A stretch of DNA of 64,000 nucleotides, taken from the NCBI RefSeq assembly GCF_014201615.1, contig NZ_JACHEU010000001.1:329631-393630 (forward strand). The letters run 5' to 3'. Below are positions 8,680 through 17,538 of the stretch, in pieces. Below the pieces are notes generated by a model. That model was not told the origin of the DNA and ran no database searches. It worked only from the letters and a program-made list of their open reading frames with translations. A program made the translations under genes and the position numbers. This DNA is from Aquamicrobium lusatiense. Lineage in GTDB: Bacteria > Pseudomonadota > Alphaproteobacteria > Rhizobiales > Rhizobiaceae. Every line of letters starts with the position of its first letter. The first letter of the stretch is position 1.

Positions 8680-9396
8680 ATGCGCAGGGCCGACAGGCTT
8701 TTCCAGATCGTGCAGCATCTGCGCGGTGGCCGGCTGGTCACCGCCCGCAAGCTGGCGACCTGGCTGGAAGTGTCCGAACGCACCATCTATCGCGACATAG
8801 CCGACCTGCAATCGACCGGCGTGCCGATCGACGGCGAGGCCGGCGTCGGCTATCTGATGCGGGAAGGTTTCGACCTTCCGCCGCTGATGTTCACGCGTGA
8901 CGAGATCGTGGCGCTGGTCGCCGGAGCCCGCATGGTGCGCGCCTTCGGCGGTGCAGCCATGGCCCGCGCCGCCGACGAGGCGCTGGTGAAGATCGGCGCA
9001 GTTCTGCCGCAGACCGAGCGAGAACGCATCGCCCGCACGGAAATCCATACCCCTTTGTGGGTGCTCACCGACAGCGCCCGCGAAGCCATCGACATCATCG
9101 AGCGCGCCGTCGAAAAGCGGCAGGTGCTGACCCTCGACTACAGCGACGAGGCAGGGCGCGCCACGATGCGCGACATCCGCCCGCTTGGCCTGTGGTTCTG
9201 GGGAAAGGTGTGGACGCTGATCGCATGGTGCGAAATGCGCAACGACTTCCGCGCCTTCCGCATCGACCGCATCAGCTCCCTGGTCAGAGCCGGGCGGGCT
9301 TTCAGGCCCGAGCCCGGCAAACAGTTGACGGATTTTTACCGCGCCGTGGAAGACAGCGAGACCTACGGCACCGGGCCGACGGCCCGGGGCATGTAA
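8680..9396 (+). CDS. WYL-domain transcriptional regulator (YafY type)
   Basis: 238-residue regulator. An HTH_11/DeoR-like winged helix occupies residues 1-60 (MRRADRLFQIVQHLRGGRLV, then LEVSERTIYRDIADLQSTG). A WYL domain covers about residues 115-205, ending in RIDRISSL, the usual ligand-sensing region. The start at 8680 follows GAGGGA; an upstream in-frame codon at 8602 would overlap operator B. The C-terminal motif FRIDRIS is typical of this family. Two identical-core palindromes, one before this gene and one before the neighbouring small gene, are its likely binding sites, giving autoregulation. The inducing ligand is unknown. Confidence 0.88.
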   Translation: MRRADRLFQIVQHLRGGRLVTARKLATWLEVSERTIYRDIADLQSTGVPIDGEAGVGYLMREGFDLPPLMFTRDEIVALVAGARMVRAFGGAAMARAADEALVKIGAVLPQTERERIARTEIHTPLWVLTDSAREAIDIIERAVEKRQVLTLDYSDEAGRATMRDIRPLGLWFWGKVWTLIAWCEMRNDFRAFRIDRISSLVRAGRAFRPEPGKQLTDFYRAVEDSETYGTGPTARGM

Positions 9397-9407
9397 GCGC
9401 CACCAAA

Positions 9408-9608
9408 GCGTGTCGCGATCTTTCAGATTCGCTCCTTACGCTTTAAGTTCCTGTTCTTACGCATGTCGTTATCTTGAAACCGGTTCCCACTTTCGCGCGG
9501 CATGCTTTATAGCCGTTCAGCGTTTCACGGAATCGCTGAACGGCTATAAGTCTTTGTTTTGGCGCGTTTCCGAACCGGAAACGTGTTTCCACTTTTCCTG
9601 GAAACGCT
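9408..9608. repeat. Rhizobiales-type intergenic palindromic repeat, copy 1
   Basis: A non-coding block between the WYL gene and the polyamine permease (convergent). It starts GCGTGTCGCGATCTTTC and is related, in opposite orientation, to 49779-49877. Inside it is a perfect 15-bp stem (9508-9522 with 9534-9548, 11-base loop) and a further imperfect repeat built on CGTTTCC / GGAAACG near 9570-9606. Such composite elements are dispersed in Mesorhizobium/Brucella-type genomes. The long stem could also terminate transcription from either side. Confidence 0.7.
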
Positions 9609-10409
9609 TTAGGCTTCCGCCGGCTGCTTCAGCCGTTCGGTGCGCCGCCTGACCAGCACCGCCACCGCCGCGATCAGCAGCGTGCCGATGATGAACAGGA
9701 AGGCGGCAGCGGCAATCGCCGGGCTGATGTTCTCGCGGATCGAGGAAAACATCTGCCGCGCCAGCGTGCGCTGGTTGGGACCGGCGACGAACAGCGTCAG
9801 CACCACCTCGTCGAGCGATGTGGCAAAGGCGAACACCGCGCCCGACAATATGCCGGGCAGCGCCAGCGGCAGGGTCACGCGCCGGAACACGGTCAGCGGC
9901 CCCGCGCCCAGACTGGCAGCGGCTCGCTCGACCCGCCTGTCGATGCCGGCGAGCGAAGCCGTTACCGAAACCACGACAAAAGGCACCGCCACCACCGAAT
10001 GCGCCGCGATGACGCCGGCATAGGAGTTGGCGAGGCCCAGATGCACGAAGAACACCTGCATGCCGACGCCCAGCACCACCGCCGGCACCACCATCGGCAG
10101 CAGGAAGGCGGTGCGGAACAGGCCCGGAAGCACCAGCCCCGCATTGCGCAGCCCCAATGCCGCCAGCGTTCCCAGCGTTCCCGCCAGCAGCGTCGTTCCC
10201 GTGCCGATGATCAGGCTGTTGACGATCGACATGCGCCACACATCGGCGCTGGCCAGTTCATCGAACCAGCGCATCGAATAGCCGGGAATGGGATAGGTCA
10301 GAAACACGCTTGAGGTGAAGGCAAGCGGCAGGATGGCGATGAGGGGCGCGATCAGGAAAACCACCGCAGCGATCGCGAACACCAGCCTGACGAGGTTCGA
10401 CGCGCGCAT
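9609..10409 (-). CDS. polyamine-type ABC transporter permease (PotC/PotI-like)
   Basis: 266-residue inner-membrane permease with about six helices. The first helix is LVFAIAAVVFLIAPLIAILP. A periplasmic loop before the core carries YPIPGYSMRWFDELASADVW, typical of PotC-like subunits. The EAA loop reads ERAAASLGAGPLTVFRRVTL. Its start overlaps the stop of the upstream permease by one base (TGATG), so the two are translationally coupled. It is the last gene of a four-gene operon (binding protein, ATPase, two permeases). The polyamine class is by family resemblance; other cations or opines are possible. Confidence 0.9.
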   Translation of the reverse strand: MRASNLVRLVFAIAAVVFLIAPLIAILPLAFTSSVFLTYPIPGYSMRWFDELASADVWRMSIVNSLIIGTGTTLLAGTLGTLAALGLRNAGLVLPGLFRTAFLLPMVVPAVVLGVGMQVFFVHLGLANSYAGVIAAHSVVAVPFVVVSVTASLAGIDRRVERAAASLGAGPLTVFRRVTLPLALPGILSGAVFAFATSLDEVVLTLFVAGPNQRTLARQMFSSIRENISPAIAAAAFLFIIGTLLIAAVAVLVRRRTERLKQPAEA

Positions 10410-11590
10410 CAGCGGCCTCCCGTACGGTCAGCGGAAAGGCGGCCATACACCGTGTAGAGCGCCAGCGTGGCGACCAGCAGGATGGCGCCCAGCGCGCCCG
10501 CCATGCCCCAGTTGGCCGAGCCGATGGCGTAGAAGGCGATGACCGAGGAGATCATCTGGTCCTGCGCGCCGCCGATCAGCGCTGGCGTGATGTAGTAGCC
10601 GATGGCGGTCATGAAGACGAGCAGCGAGCCCGACACCACCCCGCGCAGCGACAGCGGCAACAGCACGCGCAGAAAGGCCCGCCACGGCGGCGCACCCAGC
10701 GAGGCAGCCGCCGGCATAAGGTTGCGCGGGATCGACAAGAGCACCGAATAGATCGGCAGCACCATGAAGGGTAAGAGCACATGGGTCATGGCAATGACCA
10801 CGCCCAGCCGGTTGAAGATCAGCGGCAAGGGTCCGCTGATGAGGCCGAGCGACATCAGCGTGTCGTTGATCAGCCCCTTCTCCTGCAACAGGATGAACCA
10901 TGCGGCGGTGCGCACCAGAAGCGACGTCCACAGCGGCAGAAGCACCGCGCCGAGCAGGAGCTGGCGTTTCCATCCGTCCACGGACGCCACAAGCATCGCA
11001 TAGGGCAGACCGATCAGCGCGCAGGCCAGCGTCACGATGGCGCCGATGCCGAGCGTGCGCAGAAGGATTGCGCTGTTGGCGGAAGCTTCCGTCGGCAGGG
11101 CCGTGATCTTGCCGCTGGCATCGCGTTCATAATCCAGCGCCGCCAGCAGATAGCGGTCGGTGTAGGGATTGGTTGAATCGGCCACAGCGCGCCAGAAACG
11201 GATATCGGACCAGCGCTTGTCGACCGCGACCAGATCGACCGGCCCCTGCGGCTGATCTTCCAGCGCCCGCGTGGTGCGGCTCATCAGCGTGCGGAAGCCG
11301 TTCTGGGCGCTGTTGAGGCGGCGCACCGCATCGCCCAGCAATTGCTGGTCGTCAATGGCCCGCAGATCATCGACGAAAGCCTGCTTCAGCTCTTCGGGCG
11401 GATCGGACTGCCGGTCCCAGTCACCCGCCACCTCAGCGGTGAGCGGAAAGGCGCGCGAACCCACCGGATCGGAAACCGATTCCTTGAGCATCGTGGCCAA
11501 TGGCCAGGCGAAGAAGATCGCCAGGAACAGCACCAGAGGCGCGACCAGCGCGAGTGCCGTCAGGCGTCCCTTGAACGAGGTCTCGCTCAT
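10409..11590 (-). CDS. polyamine-type ABC transporter permease with large periplasmic insert (PotB/PotH-like)
   Basis: 393-residue permease. The start at 11590 gives an ATGA overlap with the ATPase gene upstream and a better N-terminus ([20 protein letters not shown]) than the codon at 11608. After the first helix come about 140 mostly polar residues (residues about 38-185) before the five-helix core starting ANSAILLRTLGIGAIVTLAC. Ordinary PotB proteins are about 285 residues, so this is an insertion in the first periplasmic loop. The EAA motif PAAASLGAPPWRAFLRVLLP is intact. It works with the permease at 9609-10409 and the ATPase at 11587-12654. Confidence 0.88.
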   Translation of the reverse strand: MSETSFKGRLTALALVAPLVLFLAIFFAWPLATMLKESVSDPVGSRAFPLTAEVAGDWDRQSDPPEELKQAFVDDLRAIDDQQLLGDAVRRLNSAQNGFRTLMSRTTRALEDQPQGPVDLVAVDKRWSDIRFWRAVADSTNPYTDRYLLAALDYERDASGKITALPTEASANSAILLRTLGIGAIVTLACALIGLPYAMLVASVDGWKRQLLLGAVLLPLWTSLLVRTAAWFILLQEKGLINDTLMSLGLISGPLPLIFNRLGVVIAMTHVLLPFMVLPIYSVLLSIPRNLMPAAASLGAPPWRAFLRVLLPLSLRGVVSGSLLVFMTAIGYYITPALIGGAQDQMISSVIAFYAIGSANWGMAGALGAILLVATLALYTVYGRLSADRTGGR

Positions 11591-12654
11591 GCCGGCAGCA
11601 TCCAGCAATCGGACGGGGCGAAGGACACGACGACCTTGTCGCCGGGATTGAATTCGGCCGTCTTGCGGTCTGCCTTGGCGATGAAGCCGAAAGCGCCGTC
11701 ATCGAGCTGGATGCGCAGATGATCGCCATGGTAGACGGCGTCGGCAACGGTCGCCGGATAGGCGTTCTGCGAGCCGGCATCCGTGCCCAGCCGGATGCGC
11801 TCCGGCCGCACCGACACGAGGATCCGGCCAGCGTCGGCACGAATATCGGAGGGCTGCACGCGGATGGTGCCGCCGCCGTCCAGCTTGACCGTCGCACCGG
11901 CATCGCCGGCCTCGGCGAGCGTTCCCTCGACGAGATTGGTCTCGCCGATGAACTGCGCCACGAAGCGCGACCGCGGCTGATCGTAGATTTCGCGCGGGCT
12001 GCCGATCTGCTCGATCTTGCCGCGGTTGAACACCGCGATGCGGTCCGACATGGTCAGCGCCTCCGACTGGTCGTGGGTCACGAACACGATGGTGAGGCCG
12101 AGCCGCTTGTGCAGGGCGCGGATGTCGAGCTGCATCTGTTCGCGCAACTGCTTGTCCAGCGCGCCGAGCGGCTCGTCCATCAGCACGACGGAGGGCTCGA
12201 ACACCAGCGCCCGGGCCAGCGCCACGCGCTGCTGCTGGCCGCCGGAGAGCTGCACCGGGCGGCGGTCCTTCATGGCGCCGAGCTGCACCATGTCGAGCGC
12301 GCGCGTGACCTTCTCCTCGATCTCTGATCGCGCAACACCGCGCATTTCCAGCGGAAAGGCCACGTTGGCCGCGACGCTCATATGCGGAAAGAGCGCATAG
12401 TTCTGGAAAACCACGCCCATATTGCGCTTGTGCGGCGGCAGATGGTCGACGCGCCGGCCGCCCACCGAAATGGTGCCGCCGCTCGGCGCCTCGAAGCCCG
12501 CCAGCATCATCAGGATGGTGGTCTTTCCCGACCCCGAGGGACCGAGCAGGCTGAGGAACTCACCCTGAGCGATGTTCAGGTCGAGATCGTCTACGACGCG
12601 CAGCGTGCCATAGGCCTTGCTGACTTTTTCAAAGCGGATGTCCGACTGGCTCAA
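11587..12654 (-). CDS. polyamine-type ABC transporter ATP-binding protein (PotA-like)
   Basis: 355-residue ATPase energising import at the cytoplasmic face. Walker A is GPSGSGKTT (near residue 39), the signature is [15 protein letters not shown], Walker B is [14 protein letters not shown], and the switch histidine is in [10 protein letters not shown]. After about residue 240 there is a TOBE domain ([29 protein letters not shown]), usual for PotA/MalK-type subunits. The only sensible start is TTG at 12654, with a weak ribosome binding site. The stop overlaps the next gene by ATGA. Confidence 0.92.
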   Translation of the reverse strand: MSQSDIRFEKVSKAYGTLRVVDDLDLNIAQGEFLSLLGPSGSGKTTILMMLAGFEAPSGGTISVGGRRVDHLPPHKRNMGVVFQNYALFPHMSVAANVAFPLEMRGVARSEIEEKVTRALDMVQLGAMKDRRPVQLSGGQQQRVALARALVFEPSVVLMDEPLGALDKQLREQMQLDIRALHKRLGLTIVFVTHDQSEALTMSDRIAVFNRGKIEQIGSPREIYDQPRSRFVAQFIGETNLVEGTLAEAGDAGATVKLDGGGTIRVQPSDIRADAGRILVSVRPERIRLGTDAGSQNAYPATVADAVYHGDHLRIQLDDGAFGFIAKADRKTAEFNPGDKVVVSFAPSDCWMLPA

Positions 12655-12747
12655 GGATGATCACCGCTCAGGAAAGCGGCCCTCTGCAAAAAGGGAATGG
12701 GACACGGGACCATAGCAGTCCCGTGCCGTCTCTCATCGAAGTGGCCG

Positions 12748-13797
12748 TTACTGGGCCAGCCAGGCGTTGAAGCGCTGGGTCAGGGCCTCGGCATTGTCGA
12801 TCCAGAAATCGACATCGATCGCCAGAGCGTCCTTCATGTTTTCAGGCTCGGTCGGCAGGTCGGCCTTGTATTCGTCCGGCACGATCGCCGCCGCATCCTT
12901 TGCCGGCAGACCATAGGCCACATATTGCGGCAGCTTGGCCTGGTTTTCCGGCTGGCTGGCGAAGGCGATGAAATCCATGCCGGCTTCCTTGTTCTCGGCA
13001 TCCTTGAGGATCGCCCAGCTGTCGACGGCATAGATCGAGCCCGGCCACACCACCTTGAACTTGCGGTTTTCCGAACGGTTGATGCCGGTGATGCGGCCAT
13101 TATAGGCGGAAGCCATCGCCACCTCGCCGGATGCCAGGAATTGCAGCGGCTGGGCGCCGGCTTCCCACCACACGATGTTGGGCTTCAGCTCCTCAAGCTT
13201 TTTGAACGCGCGGTCCACACCCTCGTCGGTGGCGAGCGTGTCGTAGACGTCGGCGGGGGCAACCCCATCGGCCATCAGCGCGAATTCGAGCGTGTATTTG
13301 GGCCCCTTGCGCAGCGAGCGCTTGCCCGGGAACTTCTCCACGTTCCAGAAATCTGCCCAGGACTGCGGCCCGTCGGCGATCTTCTCGGAATCATAGGCGA
13401 TCGCCGTCGACCAGACGATCGCGCCGACGCCGCATTCGTTCACGGCCGAGGGAATGAACTTGTCCTCGCCGCCCAGCTTTGCCCAGTCGATCTTTTCATA
13501 GAGGCCGTCGGCGCAGCCCAGCGCCAGCTCCTCGACCTCGACCTGCACGACATCCCAGTTCGGGTTGCCGGCTTTCACCTTCGCCTGCAGCACGCCGATG
13601 CCGCCATCCCATGCCTCGTCCAGAAGCGGCTTGCCGGTCTTTTCCGCATAGGGCTTGAAATAGATTTCGCGCTGCGCGTCCTGATAGGTGCCGCCCCATG
13701 ACACCACGGTGAGGTCGCGGGCCTGAACCGGCGACATCATGCCCATCGTTGCCGCCATCAGGCCGCTGATTGCCAGAATTCCCGTCAATTTACGCAT
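12748..13797 (-). CDS. polyamine-type periplasmic binding protein (PotD/PotF-like)
   Basis: 349-residue extracellular solute-binding protein. The ATG at 13797 follows GGGAGA and gives a clean signal peptide (MRKLTGILAISGLMAATMG, ending SPVQA), so the mature protein is periplasmic. It begins RDLTVVSWGGTYQDAQREIY, the PotD/PotF-like opening; WGGTY is characteristic. Pocket-type residues include YNGRITGINR and SWAILKDAENKEAGMDF. It is the first gene of the operon that continues with the ATPase and two permeases. Whether the ligand is putrescine, spermidine or something else is not evident. Confidence 0.9.
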   Translation of the reverse strand: MRKLTGILAISGLMAATMGMMSPVQARDLTVVSWGGTYQDAQREIYFKPYAEKTGKPLLDEAWDGGIGVLQAKVKAGNPNWDVVQVEVEELALGCADGLYEKIDWAKLGGEDKFIPSAVNECGVGAIVWSTAIAYDSEKIADGPQSWADFWNVEKFPGKRSLRKGPKYTLEFALMADGVAPADVYDTLATDEGVDRAFKKLEELKPNIVWWEAGAQPLQFLASGEVAMASAYNGRITGINRSENRKFKVVWPGSIYAVDSWAILKDAENKEAGMDFIAFASQPENQAKLPQYVAYGLPAKDAAAIVPDEYKADLPTEPENMKDALAIDVDFWIDNAEALTQRFNAWLAQ

Positions 13798-14239
13798 GCT
13801 ATCTCCCATTTTGGCCAGGTTGTTGTTTTCGTATGCCTGAAGCCGTCAGCGACAATCCAAAGACCGTCGCGGAAAACTGTCAAGCTTTTCGGATCAGATA
13901 AGGACGGCCGGACAGGACCCGACCGCTTTTCGCTCTGTTGCGGAAGAAGGCGCAGCGCCCCCTGGCGCATCACCAGATGAAAGGATGCGGCCGGCCCGGA
14001 CCAAAGCACCGCTCTGCACGAGGCAGACCGTTTGCGACGGCATTTCACCATGCTTTGCAATCAACGCAGTCGTCTCCTCAGCCTGCCTTGCAGGGCCCGG
14101 CTCCGGATATGCCGCGATGCAGGCCTCCATTCCTGCCGCGCCCCAGATGCCGCCATATCGGCGACCTTGCCCCTGCGGAATTCCTAACACCGTTCAAAAT
14201 TTTGCGCAACATACCGCTCAATATATTGAGCGCCATTAG
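13798..14239. other. 442-base intergenic region upstream of the polyamine-type operon
   Basis: No convincing gene. Both strands contain open stretches rich in Pro/Arg/Gly or with irregular composition, without ribosome binding sites. The region must hold the promoter of the operon that starts at 13797. Its only obvious structure is the palindrome at 14215-14232, next to the stop codon of the XRE-cupin regulator gene. Confidence 0.5.
14215..14232. promoter_or_regulatory. 18-bp perfect AT-centred palindrome, possible regulator site
   Basis: CGCTCAATATATTGAGCG is fully self-complementary. It lies 7 bases beyond the stop of the XRE-cupin regulator gene and about 420 bases upstream of the transporter operon. 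It resembles a dimeric repressor site more than a terminator, since no loop is left and no T-run follows. The adjacent regulator is the natural candidate to bind it; this is inferred. Confidence 0.5.
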
Positions 14240-14824
14240 TCAAAGGTAGGGGGGTGTGCAGGCTGAGATGACGATGGTGACGCCCTCGGAGGCATTGCGA
14301 AACCGGTGCGGCAGGCGGCTGTCGAACAGATAGGATTCGCCCGCTTTCAGAACCCGCACATCGTCGCCGACGGTGAGCTCCAGTTCTCCCTCCACCACAT
14401 AACCGCCCTCGGTCGAGAAATGCGCCAGCATGGCTTCGCCGGTATCGGCGCCCGGCTCATAGATCTCGTGCAGAATCTGGAGGTTATAGGCGCGCGCATC
14501 GCCGATCTGGCGCAGCGTCAGGCGGCCCTCCCCTTTGTCGATAGCCCGCGCCGTGACACGCGAGGTGAGGTCCTTGAGATCGTCGGCGCCGAAGAAGGGG
14601 CCATGCCGCTGGCGCTGGTCGTCCTCGAAAAAGTCCGACATCGACACGTCGAGCCCGCCCAGTATCTTGCGCAGCGTGGCGATGGAAGGGCTCGACTTGT
14701 TCTTCTCGATGATCGAAATCTGGGCATGCGGAACACTCGCGCGCGCCGCCAGTTCGCGCTGCGACAGGCCAGCGGCTGCGCGCAGCGCCTTGAGCCGCGC
14801 GCCGATATCGAATTCCTCTGTCAT
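14240..14824 (-). CDS. XRE-family regulator with C-terminal cupin (PuuR-like)
   Basis: 194-residue transcription factor. The N-terminal HTH (residues about 8-62) reads GARLKALRAAAGLSQRELAA, then VPHAQISIIEKNKSSPSIAT. The C-terminal cupin (about residues 110-190) contains HFSTEGGYVVEGELELTVGD and SRLPHRFRN, the layout of PuuR-type sensors that bind small amines or amino acids. The ATG at 14824 is preferred to an upstream TTG at 14863. It lies upstream of the polyamine-type transporter operon on the same strand, which fits a role in its control. The inducer is unknown. Confidence 0.87.
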   Translation of the reverse strand: MTEEFDIGARLKALRAAAGLSQRELAARASVPHAQISIIEKNKSSPSIATLRKILGGLDVSMSDFFEDDQRQRHGPFFGADDLKDLTSRVTARAIDKGEGRLTLRQIGDARAYNLQILHEIYEPGADTGEAMLAHFSTEGGYVVEGELELTVGDDVRVLKAGESYLFDSRLPHRFRNASEGVTIVISACTPPYL

Positions 14825-14986
14825 GCCTGTCCCGATCCCGGCAGATTGTTCCACTCCGGTCAAAATATAGAACAGTTCGGGACCGGGAAAAAGAGCAGGC
14901 GAGCCACTTTGACAGCACAGGCAGCAAAAGGGCCCGCACAGTCGGCCCGGTCAGCCCGGCCATCGGGCGGGCGGCAGGCGAGCCGC

Positions 14987-15436
14987 TCAGTCCGGGATAA
15001 CCGCCGTCGCCTGTATCTCGACCAGCGCCTCGTCCTCAATCAGGCCCGACACCTCAACCACGGCCATGGCCGGGAAATTGCGTCCCATCGTGGCCTTCCA
15101 CGCAGCGCCGATTTCCTTCAGCGAAGCCGAATATACCTTCTTGTCGGTGACGTACCACGTCATGGTGGTGATGTGCTCGGGACCCGCGCCGCCTTCGCGC
15201 AGGATGGCGAGCACGTTTTCCAGCGTCTGCCTGATCTGGCCCGGCAGATCGTGCGCCTCGAACTTCATCTGGCCGTTCCAGCCGATCTGGCCGCCGACAT
15301 AGATGGTGCGTCCGCGCGCATCGATGCCGTTGGAATAGCCGACAGGCTTGTCCCAGCCTTCCGGGTGCAGAATGCGATGCGGGGTACGGGGCAAGGTTGC
15401 GGGCGGGGCCTGCTCTGCGGGCTTGGTCTCGCTCAT
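14987..15436 (-). CDS. RidA/YjgF-family protein of the aminobenzoyl-CoA operon
   Basis: 149-residue RidA-family protein. RidA enzymes hydrolyse reactive enamine/imine intermediates. Family features include [42 protein letters not shown] and [20 protein letters not shown]; the last segment carries the E-x-x-A pattern of the pocket, although the strict Arg of archetypal RidA is not obvious. It is the last gene of the operon running from 21107, overlapping the acyl-CoA dehydrogenase stop by ATGA. After ring hydroxylation/reduction of aminobenzoyl-CoA the product is an enamine, so loss of ammonia by this protein is a plausible role (inference). Confidence 0.88.
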   Translation of the reverse strand: MSETKPAEQAPPATLPRTPHRILHPEGWDKPVGYSNGIDARGRTIYVGGQIGWNGQMKFEAHDLPGQIRQTLENVLAILREGGAGPEHITTMTWYVTDKKVYSASLKEIGAAWKATMGRNFPAMAVVEVSGLIEDEALVEIQATAVIPD

Positions 15437-16662
15437 GACGACTCCTGTCTCGATAGTTTCACCAGCTCACGGCCGATGATCAGCTTCTGCACCTCGGTGG
15501 CGCCTTCGTAGATTCTGAGCGCCCGGATCTCGCGATAGAGCCGCTCCGTGATGTTGCCGACCTGCACGCCGCGCCCGCCGAACATCTGCACGGCCTGGTC
15601 GATTACCCATTGTGCGTTCTCGGTGGCGGTCAGCTTGGCCATGGCCGCTTCCTTCGTCGCAGGCAGCTTCTGCACGTCGCGCCGCCATGCGGTGCGCGCC
15701 ACCAGAAGTGCCGCCGCGTCGATGGCCGTCGCCATTTCACCCAGCGTGCTCTGCGCCGTCGGAAGATCGGCCAGCGTGGCCCCGAACATCGTTCGCGAAC
15801 CGGCATGGGTGACGGCTTCCGCAAGCGCGCGGCGTGCGAAACCGAGCGCGGCAGCGGCTACCGAAGGCCGGAAGATGTCGAGCGTGCGCATGGCGATCTT
15901 GAAGCCCTCACCCGGCGCTCCCAGCAGGCGCCCTGCCGGAATGCGGCAGTTCTCGAAACGGATCAGCGCCAGCGGATGCGGGGCGATGGTCTCGATGCGC
16001 TCGGCGATTATGAAGCCGGGCGTATCGGCATCGACGACAAAAGCCGAAATGCCGCGCGTGCCGGGTGCCTCGCCGGTGCGGGCAAAGACCGTGTAGACAT
16101 CGGCGATACCGCCATTGGAGATGAAAATCTTCTCGCCATCGAGCACATAATGGTCACCGTCGCGGCGGGCAGAGCAGCTCATTGCCGCCACGTCCGACCC
16201 GGCGTCGGGCTCTGTCAGCGCGAAAGCCGAAATCAGTTCGCCCTTCGCGATCTTCGGCAGGATCTTCTGTTTCAGGTCCTCGCTATCCGAAAGGCTGATG
16301 GCCCCCGTGCCAAGCCCCTGCATGGCGAAGGCGAAATCGGCCAGCCCATCCTCATGGCCCAGCGTCTCACGCAGAATGCACAGCGAGCGGCTGTCGATCT
16401 CCGGCGAAATGCCGCCATAAGCCTCAGGCACGCAATGGCGCAGGAAACCGGCAGCGCCGAGTTTCTTCACCAGCGCCCTGCAGGCCGCGTCAGCATCGCC
16501 ATGGTCGATCTCGCCAAGCCCGCCGGCAGCGATGAACGCGTCTGCCTCCGCCGCCAGCGCCCGATGCCCGTCGCCATAGAAGGGCCAGTCGAGATGGTCG
16601 CGGGGTGGCGGCTTTGCCGGGGTTGGGGCCGGGGTCGAGGCCGGGGTCGAGGAATGCGCCAT
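15433..16662 (-). CDS. acyl-CoA dehydrogenase of the aminobenzoyl-CoA operon
   Basis: 409-residue FAD-dependent acyl-CoA dehydrogenase. Motifs are [20 protein letters not shown] (FAD/substrate signature), [20 protein letters not shown] and, near the C-terminus, [20 protein letters not shown] followed by [18 protein letters not shown]; the glutamate of YEGATE is the usual catalytic base position. It would oxidise an alicyclic CoA ester after ring reduction. The N-terminus carries a low-complexity Thr/Pro/Ala stretch ([16 protein letters not shown]) encoded by a GGGGCC-like tandem repeat; an alternative start just after it is possible. The gene is 3 bases after the enoyl-CoA hydratase gene. Confidence 0.9.
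   Translation of the reverse strand: MAHSSTPASTPAPTPAKPPPRDHLDWPFYGDGHRALAAEADAFIAAGGLGEIDHGDADAACRALVKKLGAAGFLRHCVPEAYGGISPEIDSRSLCILRETLGHEDGLADFAFAMQGLGTGAISLSDSEDLKQKILPKIAKGELISAFALTEPDAGSDVAAMSCSARRDGDHYVLDGEKIFISNGGIADVYTVFARTGEAPGTRGISAFVVDADTPGFIIAERIETIAPHPLALIRFENCRIPAGRLLGAPGEGFKIAMRTLDIFRPSVAAAALGFARRALAEAVTHAGSRTMFGATLADLPTAQSTLGEMATAIDAAALLVARTAWRRDVQKLPATKEAAMAKLTATENAQWVIDQAVQMFGGRGVQVGNITERLYREIRALRIYEGATEVQKLIIGRELVKLSRQESS
16619..16646 (+). repeat. G-quadruplex-capable G-run cluster at the 5' end of the acyl-CoA dehydrogenase gene
   Basis: Four runs of GGGG on the plus strand separated by 2, 2 and 8 bases (runs at 16619, 16625, 16631 and 16643). They are part of a short imperfect tandem repeat based on GCCGGGGTCGAG that encodes the Thr/Pro/Ala stretch of the protein. 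The G-rich strand is the template strand for the operon. Quadruplex formation is a prediction from the run pattern. Confidence 0.55.
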
Positions 16663-16665
16663 GGC

Positions 16666-17508
16666 TCAGTTCCCCTTGAAATCGGGCTTGGCCTTGGCCG
16701 CGAACGCCTCGAAGGCGCGACGAAAATCGCCGGTCGCCATGCAGATCGCCTGCGCCTGCGCTTCCGATTCCAGCATTTCCTCGATGCCCATCGCCCATTC
16801 CTGATCGAGCATCTTCTTGGTCATGGAATGGGCGAACCACGGACCGTCCGCCAGCCTGCGGGCGAAGGCCTGCGCCTGCCCCAGAAGCGCATCGCGTTCG
16901 GCAATCTCATTGTAAAAGCCCCAGTTATGGCCTTCCGCCGCCGTCATCACCCGGCCGGTGAACAGAAGCTCCGCTGCCCGGCCCTGCCCGATGATGCGCG
17001 GAAGAATGCCGCAGGCGCCCATATCGGCCCCGGCCAGCCCGACGCGCGTGAACAGGAAGGCGGTTTTCGCCTCAGGCGTGGCAAGGCGATAGTCGGATGC
17101 CATGGCGAGGATCGCGCCCGCCCCGGCACAGATGCCGTCCACCGCGGCGATCACCGGCTGCGGGCAGGCGCGGATCTGGCGCACCAGATCGCCGGTCATG
17201 CGGGTGAAGGCCAGAAGGTCCGGCATCTTCATGACCGTCAGCGGCTCGATGATCTCGAACACGTCGCCGCCGGAGCAGAAATTGTTGCCCTCGCCGGTCA
17301 GCACCACGCAGCGCACATCGCTGGCGCGCGTCAGCGCCCGGAACAGATCGCCCAGCTCCTCGTAGCTCTCGAAGGTGAGCGGGTTCTTCTTGTCCGGCCG
17401 GTTGAGCGTGATCGTTGCCACGCCCCCGTCCTCATCCGTCTCAAAGCGAAAATGCTTCGGCTGGAAATCCCGGAACGGCCGGAGCTTGGCCTGCATGGCA
17501 TTGGTCAT
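16666..17508 (-). CDS. enoyl-CoA hydratase/isomerase family protein
   Basis: 280-residue crotonase-fold enzyme. The oxyanion-hole segments are [20 protein letters not shown] and [20 protein letters not shown]; Asp/Glu residues follow in [20 protein letters not shown], the usual catalytic stretch. The start [20 protein letters not shown] is longer than in E. coli homologues. It lies between the cupin gene (30 bases upstream) and the acyl-CoA dehydrogenase gene in the operon that starts with 2-aminobenzoyl-CoA monooxygenase. In that pathway a hydratase or ring-opening hydrolase of this fold would act on the alicyclic CoA intermediate; the precise step is inferred. Confidence 0.9.
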   Translation of the reverse strand: MTNAMQAKLRPFRDFQPKHFRFETDEDGGVATITLNRPDKKNPLTFESYEELGDLFRALTRASDVRCVVLTGEGNNFCSGGDVFEIIEPLTVMKMPDLLAFTRMTGDLVRQIRACPQPVIAAVDGICAGAGAILAMASDYRLATPEAKTAFLFTRVGLAGADMGACGILPRIIGQGRAAELLFTGRVMTAAEGHNWGFYNEIAERDALLGQAQAFARRLADGPWFAHSMTKKMLDQEWAMGIEEMLESEAQAQAICMATGDFRRAFEAFAAKAKPDFKGN

Positions 17509-17538
17509 GACAAACTCTCTTCCTCTTGTCCGGCCCGC

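Noticed and set aside
13894..14190. Minus-strand frame of 98 codons between the polyamine-type binding protein and the XRE-cupin gene
   Set aside because: It has no ribosome binding site and irregular composition, and I recognise no family; conservation was not testable here, so the region is described as intergenic.
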